From: Amoebophrya sp. A120 | Lineage: Eukaryota; Sar; Dinophyceae; Syndiniales; Amoebophryaceae | DNA: 64,000 nucleotides | NCBI GenBank assembly: GCA_905178155.1 | Contig: CAJINV010000022.1 | Coordinates: forward strand, 69,207 to 133,206 | Direction: 5' to 3' | In this document: positions 34,668 through 46,100 of the stretch, in pieces | How positions within the stretch are numbered: position 1 is the first letter of the stretch | How the letters are laid out: the number at the start of each line of letters is the position of its first letter | The notes under the pieces: generated by a model | What the model saw: the letters and a program-made list of their open reading frames with translations, nothing else | The model's database searches: none | What the model was told of the DNA's origin: nothing | Position numbers and translations under genes: made by a program

Positions 34668-36522
34668 ATTTTGTTTTGCGGAGTTACCTAATATGAAGTT
34701 TCATCGTCATTCTGTCATGCATGCTTGCAATTCTAACTTGTGTATGCTGTAATAAGTCCACGAACTACAACTTCTCCAGGTCGACAGTGCCAGTTTTGTC
34801 GGTGTCGCTCCGGACACTATCGAGGGCGAAACACCCCGGCACTACACAAATAGCCTGTCAAACAGCCAAACGGGGGTCTACGCAGCCACGACGCTCGATA
34901 AGCTATCCACCGGGGAGTAGGAGGAGGGAGACGCCCTGTTCGACTGCTAAGCAAGCGGGAAGCTGCTTCTGGTCCTGCTGCAGAACCGGAAACGAGAAAT
35001 CAAAACTTTTTAGAAAAATCGCAATCTAATACCATATCAAAACCGAAGTCATCTGTTAATGTTACTAGAGTTACCAAGCTTAATATCCAGTTTCAATGTT
35101 ACTAGAATTTTTCGCAAAAATACAATCTGCTACTCAACAGCTAAGGCCGCACGGCAATGGCTCGTTGTAGCAAGTAATCATCCTTCAGAACTTTCTGATT
35201 CTGACCAGAACTTTTTACTCTTCATTACTTCCTTTTGTGGTGCTGGTTGCAAGTAGAGCGATGAATTAGTGATTCATTCAGACGTAGATCATGACAGTAG
35301 CAACTGTATCTTGAAGTTTGGCCTATGAATATTTGCTACAGGGAGCGGGTGGACGAAGGGAACAAACGGTTAATACAGCGCCAGCACCATGCCACTTTTA
35401 GAGACCACAGTTTTACGACCAGAAAGAAAAGCACGATATTAAGCTTCAGCAACCAGGCAGTCGTCTGGAACCACGAAATTTATGTCGACCTCCTGCGCTC
35501 GCTGCGCCAGGGGGTAGATGAAAATAGAAGATGAAATAGAACTCCAGTATAGCTCGGCCAGCTATAATTCTTGGGGTAAATAAGATTTCATCGTGAACAA
35601 CCCAAAACTTTATGATCTGTAGGACACGCTGCACACGAGAACTTCAACTTTGAAGTCTCGTCTATCGAAATAAGAAATCTTCAAAAATGAACATGTACTT
35701 ACTTTCTTCACAAGAAACTATCAACTCCCACGACGTTCCTCATGTATTATTTTGACCTTTATCCTCAAGCCCATTTTATTCTCTCGAAAAAACGCTATCA
35801 TGGGCAGACCTCGGCAGAAGTAGCTAGTTATGAAAAGAGTTTTCTTCTCTACTTGTCATAGGTGGGGAGATAGAAATTTCGTATGAACTACTACCAAAAA
35901 ATGAACAATGCTACTGATGAAAGAACCGTAAGATGTCAATTCAAAACGAGGTCGGAAATATTGCTAGGAATTGCTACTGGCATGGGCGGCAGGAGTGCTA
36001 GTAGCTACCTGCGCTGTTTTCTGCTCGTGCATTCTTGCAAACTTTTGATGCATTTTTCTACCTGTTCCAACCGATCCGGAGCAATTTACTTACGAGAAAC
36101 CGCAAGAACAAAGCGAGTCCGGCTGCGTGTATCGATCCCTGTATTTCACGCGATCTAAAGCAAGATCCATGCTATCGTGCGTGGTTGTTTTTTCTCCCGA
36201 TTTTCAGAGGATCTCCATCTCCATCTCCTTCATATAGGATCCTTTTCGTGTTACCAACATGTCTCAGCGACAACTAAAAGAAGTAGAGTCCTAATTAAAC
36301 AACATCTGAACGTTTTTTAGAGCGGGTCGAATACCTTCAGCTTGATTGAGAGATATTACCTGTACATACTTCATAGGTCACTCATCAAGTAGTCCATCAA
36401 GTTCGAGTGTAGCTAGTTCATCGGCCGGAGTCTTTTTGTTTCCCATTCCCCCTATTTGCAAAGGCCCAAACTTTTCACACAGAAGGGGTTCTGCGAAAGA
36501 TATACGAAAACTTTGCCAAATT
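34668..36522. other. Intergenic, no gene seen
   Basis: About 1.9 kb of AT-rich spacer with only short random-looking frames on either strand. I find no RNA gene or element. Confidence 0.6.
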
Positions 36523-37165
36523 ATGTCGTCCAAAAAGTGGGACTTCAAGCTGGAGTCCAGCTCGAACGTGCTGGTTGCGCAAGAGAAATCCACCGCGCTG
36601 GACAAGATCGACCCAAGTCTGGGCTGGAAAGCGGATGACAGCACAATATCAACGGTAACGGGCCAACCAAAGAAGGCAGCGGTGGACAAAACGTTTTTAG
36701 ATAGGAAAGCCTGGGAAGCGGTCATGCAGCCATGTCAAGCGGTATATTGATGGTTTGATTCTTCTTATTGCATGCGCGTGCATTTTTACAGATCGAGTCC
36801 TGATGGTGCAATGACGTGCATGGCAAATGAAAATGATCTGATACATCTACTAACCCTCACAGGTTTTCATGAACATGTTCATGCTCTGGATGATGGGCAG
36901 CAACCCGGGGATTTTCGGAATTATGATGCTCGCGTACGCGTACAGCAGCGGTATCGCGCAGTTGAAAAACGTCAACAACGTCTTCCTGCCCTTCTCCCAG
37001 CAGGGCGTAGACTGCAGTTTCCAGAAAATTGCTTACGTCGTGATCTGCGTCGCGGTGCTTGGGTACTTGACGTATAGTGCCAGTGGGATGGGTTTATTGC
37101 CGACGCAGACGGGGGACTGGATCTCGAAAATCCCCTACGTGCCGATACAGGAGCGGATCATTTAA
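36523..37165 (+). CDS. EMC4: ER membrane protein complex subunit 4
   Basis: Exons 36523-36741 and 36863-37165 give 173 residues, close to the usual EMC4 length. After a polar N-terminus (KWDFKLESS) comes KAWEAVMQPCQAVFMNMFMLWMMGSNPGIFGIMM, the conserved EMC4 pattern in which an amphipathic segment leads into the first membrane span. A second hydrophobic span is IAYVVICVAVLGYLTYSA, and the tail is short. EMC4 is part of the ER membrane complex that inserts tail-anchored and multi-pass proteins. The single intron is a normal GT-AG intron (36742-36862). This is one of only two genes here with no introner. Confidence 0.88.
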
Positions 37166-38252
37166 CTGTAGTGCAAGAAGAGCAAAAACGCTTTCGATGT
37201 ACTTTGGCGACAACAAACCGCACCGTAATGAAAACGACATTTCCACCACGGCAAAAAATATGACCTTTATTACTCCACGACGGAGATGGGGTGCTAGAGA
37301 TCATCAGACCTCTCCATTCCAACGGGTCTTGTTTCATCGTTGCTGATATTGCAGCGTCTGAAAAGGACTTGTGTTTGTCTTTGATCATCTCGACGAGAAA
37401 GTAGATCCATTGCTATCTGGTTCTTTGTTCCACGAAAAAGATCCTATTCATGATGAGTAGGCACCCGCACCTGATGCAGCTTCACCCGCTCTTCATGCGC
37501 ACACGCAGCACATCAGATTTTCAATGAGTACATTGCCTAGTACTACCCGCGAGATCTCCTTGATATTTTTGTCGATCCAATAGTCAGCTCGCAAGGATCT
37601 CTACCATGATGCCCAATATCGTCTCTAGCTCTGCACGGAACCGAAGTAGATCACCTTTTCGACGACGCTTGTTTGATTTAAGTTTTTATCTTGTCTTCTT
37701 TCGCGGAAGCTTTTGCCATGTTGCGCTAGGGTAGACTAGATCTTAGTCTTACTTTTGGTGTCTTCGCAGCTTACCTTAGCTCATATCGTGTAGAGCAGTA
37801 ACGAGCTTGTTCAGTCTGACCGATCGACTAGAAGATCTACGAAGCTATCCAACCTAAAAAATATTTCGCTGTTGACGACTAGTAGATCTATCAGTGTTGC
37901 CGCATTCATTGCGTATAATAGCCATTGCGCATGTAGTTCAAATACCTTTAGATCCATACACGTAACTCAACAATTATTTTCTTCGCGCACCTTGTGTTGC
38001 AAATTCCTTTCCCAAATAAACAACAGCGGTAAAGGAATTTCTTGGTTGAGAGTTTCTCTCAAGTTGTCAAGAAATTCGATCTATTATTCTAGATCACTAG
38101 ACTAAGTCGTTGCTAGCTACAACAGCACGGCTTCAGGAGTCAGTAGTTGTTTTAACGAACAGGTTCGATAGTTTGTTCTTACCCTACAACTTATTCGCAC
38201 AATAATTCATTTTCAGTTTTTCACTAGATTTCTGTACCCAAAATCCAATAAA
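37166..38252. other. Intergenic, no gene seen
   Basis: About 1.1 kb of AT-rich spacer. Nothing recognisable on either strand. Confidence 0.6.
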
Positions 38253-41200
38253 ATGTCGCAACAAGAGATGAACAAAATTAAGCAGGAGATTGTCTCCAAC
38301 CCGGGATCGCCTCTGGAGGAGGAAAAGTCCAGTCCGGCGGAGGAAAAGAAGAACAGCAGTTCGCAAAAAAGCGACAAAAACACCCCATCGAAGTCCGAGC
38401 CCAGCCCGGCAAAATCGGATAGGTCGGCCGGAAGTGAAGATGTGCACGCTCAGGGAGAGGATGGTATACATTATTTTCACTTGAAGATGTTCTTGGTCTC
38501 CTATTCTAAGTTCTATTTGATAGCACCCTGAAGATGATGACCCTGTGCAGCACCGCTCTTCACATTCGCATGATGTTCTTGACAAAACAGTTTTCAAATT
38601 CGCCAAAAAATCTCCAGTCGCGGCCCTGAACGAGGAAGCGGAGGATGGAGAGGAACAGCAACCTGAGCTGATGGAAGACTTATCCTGTGCAAAAGCATCG
38701 TACTCGTATTGCAATCATGCATTACAAATCTTTTTGCTGAGGTAGATCCGCATTACAAATTTTATTTCTCATGCTGAGGAAATTTGTAATGCATTCATAC
38801 GAGTGCGATACTTTTGCAGTTCATAAGATTCCGAGGATGACGATGACGAAGACATGGACGACGAAATTCCGGCCGACAGCGGCATTGCCGCGCTGATGCA
38901 GCAGCACGACAAGTTCAAGACCGCCAAGGAAGACAAGACCTATCCTGTGCAAAAGTATCGTACTCGTAGTAATCGCAGTCATGCTTTACAAATCTCCATC
39001 CCAAGGCAAATCAGCATGACAAATTGCATTTCTCATGCTCTTGCGCTAATTTGTCATGCGATTCATACTAGTACGATACTTTTGCAATGCATAAGACCAT
39101 GAAGAATACGAAACTAATGTCAGAGAACAAATCTAAGCCCGCGAAGATGGGCGGGGGAGATCTACTTGACGATGGCTACATGATATGGATTGCAAATTAT
39201 ATGTCTGGGTCTGGAAACTTGTAATGCTAAAAGTGAATGATAGACGCACTGCAATTATACGCAGCTACGCATGACAAATTTTTTGGCTGACATGTCTTAC
39301 GTATTCCGCATGTCAAAGTGCGTTTTTGCATGACAGGCAAGAGGGCCTTTTCGTGCCTATGCAACACAGATTCGCGTGTCATGCCAGACAAGCATGACAA
39401 ACTTGTATTCTTCCAGACCCAGACGTATTTGCATTTGATACATGAGCCACCTGTACAACGCGAATGGCGAGATGATGCACGATCCGAAGGACAAGATGTC
39501 CTTCGCGGACGAGTATCCTGTGCAAAAGTATCGTACTCGTAATGCAGCATTACAAATTTTTTTCCGAAGCCAAATCCGCATGACAAATCCTATCTTTCAT
39601 GCTGAGGAAATTTGTAATGCATTTATATATACGAAAGCGATACTTTTGCAATGCATAACGAAGACAGGCCAGAATTTAACTCCCCCTACGAGAAGTTTGA
39701 CGGGAGTCCGTTTGACGATTTCAAGAACAAGGACGTGGGCGGGATCTACGACAAGAGCAGTGGGAAGAAGGACAAGATATGGATTGCAAAAATCTTTGAG
39801 TCTGGAAGATTGTAATTGTCATGCTAAATCTGAATCATGCAGAAATCTTTTTTGCATGAGTGCCAAGCTGTCCATTTTCGACGAACTTTGGAGGGAGTTT
39901 CTCATGCAGGAAAGGTATGGCAGAGACGTCACAGACTCTGTCATGCTAGGTCCCGCATTCCAGACCTCGCAAGTCATGGAAAACCTGCATGACAAGTCTT
40001 GCATTCTTCCAGACCCAGACATTTTTGCATTTGATACAAGATTATGTTGGACGATTTGGAGCACTTTATGACCGGGAAGAAAAAGAAGGGGAAGAAGGGA
40101 AAGGTAGAAAGAGAAGAACTGCAGCTACATATATTGATTCTTCAGCATGACAGACTAGGTAGAGCTCAGCTAGACAAAACCAAAAGACCAACACATGTGT
40201 AGTTCAGCTAGACAAAAGAGAGACCAACACATGTGTAGTTCTTTCTCATGCAGCTGCACGACAGATCTTGTTTCAGTGTCCATACGAAGATACGCGCATG
40301 ACAAATCGAAATCCGGACCTAGAATACGTGTGCAAAAAAAAATGCGTGAAAATCGAAATCAATCACAGAAAGCCGCCACGGTCGGATTCGGCGTGAAAAA
40401 ATCGGGTAAGAAAAAAGGCGCCACTACCCGAGAGTCCTGGTCCAGCTACATCCACAAGGTTTTGAAAACGGTGCACGGCGAGAACTGCGGTATGAGCTCC
40501 AAGGGAATGGACATCGTTGATTGCTTTGCGCACGACATTTTCGAGCGGTTGGTGGACGAAGCGACGCGACTCATGCGGTTGAACAGCCGAAACACCATGA
40601 CCAGCAGGGAAATGCAGACCGCGTGCCGATTGATCTTGCCAGGTATAGGATTAAGTTTAGAATATCATGTTGTAGTATGAGTGACTGCATTACAGAAATG
40701 ATATAGTCATGCTCGTTCTTGCTACACAAGTTGTAGTCCTTTTGCAGCTACTACACACGTTGCACTGATAGAAACATGTTGTTTGTCATGCATAATTTAT
40801 CCCCATCTTACAACTATCAGGTCAACTGGCACAGCACGCGATTCAGGACGGCACCCAGGCGGTGCGCAATTACGACGAAGCGTGTGGCAAGGTCCGAGAC
40901 GACGATATTTTCCGAAATAACGAGGACGGTGGGCAGTCGGTGGCGTCTTCTAGAATGATGGGCGAGGATGATACGGACGACGAGGACAGCGAGGGGGATG
41001 ATGACGATATGGCAGAGAAGTTTAACAAGCAGAAGCGGAAGGCGGCGGGAGATGACAAGTATGCATTGCAAAAGTATCGTACTCGTATAAATGCATTACA
41101 AGTTTCCTTAGCATGAGGAATGAAATTTGTAATGCGGATTTGACTCAACAAAAAGATTTGTAATGCATGATTGCAATACGAATACGATACTTTTGCACAG

Positions 41201-41938
41201 GATAACAAGATGAAGCTGCCGAAGAACATGGACGAGGATATGATGATATGCATTGCAAATATGTCTGGGTCTGGAAAGCCTGGGATTTGTGATGCCAACT
41301 TTCGATGATACAAAAACCTGTATTGCATGAGCAGCAAACGGCACTGAGATTGTTGCCACCTCCCGAAGAGGGCATTTCTAATGCAGGATAGGCACGGGGA
41401 AAGAACCTTCGTAAAAGCTGTGATGCTAGAGCATGCATCACAGACATCGCGGGTCATGCACTACTTGCCTGACAAATTCCCCCAATCTTCCAGACCCAGA
41501 CATATTTGCACTCCATAGATGATGTTTATGGACAAAACGGACAAGAGCATGGCAAACAAGGAATCTTTTTTTGACGATACCAAATGGAAATATGTCTGGG
41601 TCTGGAAAGTTGGAACTTGTAATGCTGGTCTTGCATTTTTCCTGTGAAATCTGTATTGCATGACCAAGATGAACAAAAGTGGTAGCCTCTCATGTCATAC
41701 AAACACGCAGTTTCTCATGCGGAGTTCGTACGGGAAAGCGTTCTGCAAACTGGTCATGCTTTCCTGCAAAAGGAAGTGTTTTCCTCTTGCGCATTTTAGC
41801 ATCACAAATTTCCAGACCCAGACAAATTTGCATTTGATAGACGAGGCGGCCATGAAGAAGGAGAAAATTATGGCGCAGTACCATACGGACCAGATGGGAG
41901 ATATGATGGGAATGGAAAAAATGGAAATGCCGCAGTAA
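38253..41938 (+). CDS. Histone H2B core within a long acidic protein
   Basis: Twelve exons sum to 1,497 nt (498 residues). Residues ~288-377 form an H2B fold: RESWSSYIHKVLKTVHGE, GMSSKGMDIVDCFAHDIFER, a region with TMTSREMQTACRLILPG, then QLAQHAIQDGTQAV. The lysine-rich run before it (KKSGKKKGA) matches an H2B tail. What is odd is the length: canonical H2B is about 120-150 residues, whereas here ~287 residues of Asp/Glu/Lys/Ser-rich sequence precede the core and ~120 acidic, Met-rich residues follow it. Eight introns are introners and three are GT-AG (38464-38533, 40104-40368, 40643-40820). All eight introners lie outside the H2B core exons. The 38533 acceptor is the least certain boundary. 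It may be an H2B variant or a chromatin chaperone-like fusion. Confidence 0.85.
38681..38825 (-). mobile_element. Family-1 introner
   Basis: Flanks AGACT and AGATT (one mismatch). Reverse orientation. Confidence 0.9.
38941..39093 (-). mobile_element. Family-1 introner
   Basis: Exact flanking repeat AGACC. Reverse orientation. Confidence 0.92.
39184..39440. mobile_element. Family-2 introner
   Basis: Exact flanking repeat CATGA. Confidence 0.92.
39514..39657 (-). mobile_element. Family-1 introner
   Basis: Flanks ACGAG and ACGAA (one mismatch). Reverse orientation. Confidence 0.9.
39778..40036. mobile_element. Family-2 introner
   Basis: Exact flanking repeat CAAGA. Confidence 0.92.
40168..40241. 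repeat. Tandem duplication inside a GT-AG intron
   Basis: Two adjacent copies (40168-40205, 40206-40241) share AGCTAGACAAAA and GACCAACACATGTGTAGTTC. Confidence 0.85.
41060..41204 (+). mobile_element. Family-1 introner
   Basis: Exact flanking repeat ACAAG. Forward orientation. Confidence 0.93.
41247..41517. mobile_element. Family-2 introner
   Basis: Exact flanking repeat GATGA. Confidence 0.92.
41578..41839. mobile_element. Family-2 introner with altered left end
   Basis: Starts TACCAAATGG instead of TATCAAATGC. Exact flanking repeat GACGA. Confidence 0.9.
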
Positions 41939-43138
41939 AAATAACAGTTGGAGGTGGGTTCTTGAAACGCGCGGCGGGGGCGGATATTGAAAAAAAGCGA
42001 GGGAGACTAAAGCGAAAAGAGGACAGGAGTAGCGCAGCCGCAGGAACAAGAAGCAGTGTCAAAAAATAAAGAGTTTCACGTTCTTTTCTAAACCAAAAAT
42101 CATATCGTTTTCATCGTACATCTTCTAAATCCTATTACAAATCTCAATGATTTATTTCCGTATCTTGTTATACAATCCTATGTCTCATTCTCTTCTAAAC
42201 AACAATTCTTGAAATTAAAAAGCAGCTTCACCAATGTCCGTAATTGTGTCATAGTCATCCTCTAGGCGTCCAAAGTAGACAAGTTTCGCATTTTTCATCG
42301 TCTTTCATTGACCGCCCGAAAGCCGAGGCGTTTTCCCGTCCGGAGCAGGAGCAGAGACAGTCTGAAGTTTATGTCGTTCTCAGGAAAAACAGCATGCTGT
42401 TTTGAAAACTACTTCTATTATTTCATATCAAAATTCATGATTTCCATCTTCAGACCAACTTGCCACTTTGCCTTCGCTACTTTCTTCTCCAACAAATGCG
42501 CAAGAAATTCTTGCGTGTTGACATTATCGAAGCTTCTTGTCTTCTGCATGCCCTGGAAGCAAATCACTTGCAAGGCGAAGTAAGTCCTCGAGAACCGTCG
42601 AAGCCACTGACAGCTCCAGCAGAAAGCGAGAGGTGATCTGGTTTCTTTCACCAGTATGATAACGCACTGCAGATGAAAAACCAACGAGGCTAAGCAAATG
42701 GCGTCGGCCAAAATCTGAAGACTACGGAATTAAAATGAAATGTTGATGACACCAGCCGTCGGAAGTGCTTCGAGCGGTCATGTGGAGTTCTTTAACAGCC
42801 GATTGTAATTATCCTGTTCGACTGCTCACAGCTTGCTTCAACGCTTCTCGCCGTAAATGCGTAGCTCAGATGGTGCGTGTTTGTTTTGGTCTTGAAGAAA
42901 GTTAAAGATCAGGTGCCCTGCAGCGATCGGATCCTTCGATAGTTGTCGCAGAACGTACAAGAATTTACTTTATCTGACTGTATGAGTTGTAGATGTAGGT
43001 GTAGCTACACGTCGTACATCTTAGCAGGAGTTTGTTCACATCCGTGTGTCAAAATCTTTACCGCCGGCGCGTGCTGAAGAACCGACAGTGATTGAAGTGA
43101 CGGCTTTTACTTTTTTGTCCGAATCAAAAACCGAAATC
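41939..43138. other. Intergenic, no supported gene
   Basis: 1.2 kb spacer. A 97-codon frame on the - strand (42711-42418) has no family resemblance and is not called. Confidence 0.55.
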
Positions 43139-46100
43139 ATGGCGTCCCTCTGCACCTATGTTCTCCTGTTCGGAGTGTCTCTGGCTCTGATTCTGGTTTG
43201 CCCCTTTACCAAGACGGAGGAGTCCTTCAACATGCAGGCCATGTACGACTTGTATTACCGAGGGGACGAACTACATAGATACGATCACAAGCTCTTCCAG
43301 GGAGTGGTGCCCCGCACCTTTCTCGGCCCGAAATTTGTCCAGGTGTTTCTCTTCCGACCGATGTATCAAAGAAAAAAAGTTCGCCACGATCACTCATGCG
43401 CATTTTCGCAATACGAAATTTTCTGTCATGCGTAAAAATGCATCACGGCCACACTTCATAAGGGATTTCCCTAGTGTTTCTGCAATACAAGGACTACAAG
43501 CTGTGACGCTAAAAAAATTTGTAATGCAAAACCTGCAAGGTATAGGTAATGACAAACTTTTTTCTCTCCATACAATGGAGTATGTCTTTAGTGACGCTGG
43601 TGAAGACCTCAGCGATGCATTTTCCAGTACCTCCTCCGCGGGCACAGCTCCTGGAAAGACTATGGACAGCCACTTTAACAGCAAAATCTCCGGCTTTTCT
43701 CTTCTGCTCTCAATCCGCTGCTTCCTCGGTCTCTGCAGCTTGCTCGTGTTTCTCCATCTGGGGCGGAGCTTAGATCGAATTTTAAGGCGGGTGAAGAGCG
43801 TTCTGAAAACAACAGCACCCACGGGCGCGGGAGGGAAGCCGTTGCAAATTACCGATACAACCGGAAATAAACTGAGGAACAGCTCAACGACGTCCACAGC
43901 AGCTGCAGGTGATCTCAACAAAAGGGAAAGAAACGACAAGACACCTGTCGTCTCAACTCCGGTGAAGACGATCTTTTTTTTATTTCTGCTAACCCAATTT
44001 CACCTCATGTTTTACTCCAGCCGGTCGCTGCCAAACACTTTCGCGATGCAACTGTGCGGCTTGGCACTGAGCTACTGGATCCGGAAACACTGCTTCAAGA
44101 CTGTGTTTTTGGTCACGTTAACCGCCGTCTGTTTCCGCTGCGAGATGGCGTCGATTTGGCTCGCTTTGTTCTTCGACAGTGCGATCAAAACCAGCTCGAG
44201 TAACAAGAAAACCCCGCGGACTTACAAGCGGAAATTTTGGTTCGCGACGGTAATTGGGGTTTTAATGGCGTTACCATTGACAGTGTTCGTCGACAGCTTC
44301 TATTGGCGGAAAACGGAATACAGTTTGGATCTGTGTCGAGTGGAGATCGATGCAGGGGCGACGAGTACTGGTGCAAGCACAACTACCTCCTCCGCTGGAG
44401 GTGCATCTTCTGCGTCCTCTCCCTTCTACACGATCTCTGCGATGAAACGGAATCTGAAACACACCACGACTAGTCTTGCGTTAAAAGTCCGGAAAGCGGC
44501 GTGCGATACGAATCATCCGTATTTCCATAAACACACGCTGTTTGGGCGGACCATCCGGAACTTCACCTGGCCGGAATTTTTCGTGTTTTGGTTATGAATG
44601 TGCATAACTCCCCCTCATTTGTCATGCAAAACACAAAATCCAGGCTGTGCCTCTTGGCACTGTTTATTGCATGACAAACTCCGGAAGCGGCCCAAATAGC
44701 ACTGCAATTCTGTTCAAATTTGTCATGCAAAACCTGAATTCTCGCCGGCGCTTGTATGGCCGTTCATGCTATAGCTATACAAATAAGGGGGTGGAGTTGT
44801 GCACGCTCATATTGGTTCAACGGGTACGAGAACCGCAGTGGGGAGTACGGGGTGAACTCAAAGCACTGGTACTTCACCAGCGCGCTACCGAAGGCTTTGG
44901 GGGCTTTGTTATTGGTTCTGATTGTGGAAATCAACATTCTGATGGTGGTGAGTCAGCGGAACGCCAGCAAGAAGAACCAACAAAGTTCTTTGGAAGGCAA
45001 GAAAGCTGCTCTGTCTGCTGGTGCCGAGAGTGGAGGACAAGCGGGTGCTAGTACAACTTCCGGCAGCAAAACGACGAGTAACTCAATCCAGAAAGTGGAC
45101 ACGACTAGCGCAGGAGCATCCGTTGCACCAAGCCCAGTGCACTTCTACATCTTTCTCTTCCGTCTCTGCTGTATCTGGATTCTGACGCCGACTGTTGTGT
45201 TGTCCATCCTCCCGCATAAAGAGCTCCGCTTCATTTTCGTCCCCATCCTGGCCTCTGTCGCAGTGTTAGCCGCCCTAGCCGCGGTAAGGAGAGAATCGTG
45301 CGCGATAAGCAGTACAACTACTCCTGGAAGTAGATCCTCTTCTTTCCTCAGCCAGAAATTTTTCTACGACTCCTTTCTTCTCTATGGGAGTGTCAGGATT
45401 GAAATCGACAGACTTGAAATAACTTGTAATGCATAAAATCGATACCAGTTGGAAGCCCAATTTCCAAGCGGCGCATGACAAATTTTCGGAGCACTGGAAT
45501 CCAATTTGTCATGCTGTTTGGGCACAGAAGAATGCTTTTGTCATGCTCCTTTAGCAACTCTATCCCAAACCCTAAATAGGCTATACAATACAATCTGCCG
45601 CACTTGCCACCCCGGCAAGACAGGCACTTCATGCCTTGCATTTTATGCATGACAAATCATTTCAACTTTGTGGATTTCAAACCTGACGCATCCATATTCT
45701 CGTTATCGTAGCGATCCAAGCGGGCATGTTCTACGGGCGGCTAATCGTATCAAATGTAAAAATGTCTGGGTCTGGAAGGTTGCAACTTGTGATGCTGTCT
45801 TTGGAAGGTAAAAAAAAATCTGTATTGCATGACCAACAAGAGGGGTGCAGTTTGTGCTACGCGGAGTGGGCGCTTCTCATGCGGAATACGCATCAGAAGG
45901 CCCTTCAAAAATCTGTGATTCTCGGCCATGCATTACAGGCATCATGGGTTATGCAAAATATGCATGACAAACCCGGCAATCTTCCAGACCCAGACATTTT
46001 CACACTTGACAAATCGCTTCGATCTACAATTACCCCGCCGGCTGGGTTTTGCAGGAGATGCTGACAAACAGGTTTGCGGTAAACGTGCAAAATGTAGCCG

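Noticed and set aside
40104-40368. CRISPR-like or satellite array suspected from the duplicated 36-bp unit
   Set aside because: Only two adjacent imperfect copies, no spacers, and inside a GT-AG intron. It is a local duplication.
42418-42711. 97-codon - strand frame between the H2B-like and ALG12 genes
   Set aside because: No family resemblance, opposite to all other genes, and AT-rich like the spacer.
43343-43580. GT-AG intron in ALG12 starting at 43343
   Set aside because: It also keeps frame, but the inverted ends and near-exact 5-bp flanks at 43364-43572 give a better fit and retain VFLFRPM, which suits the enzyme family.
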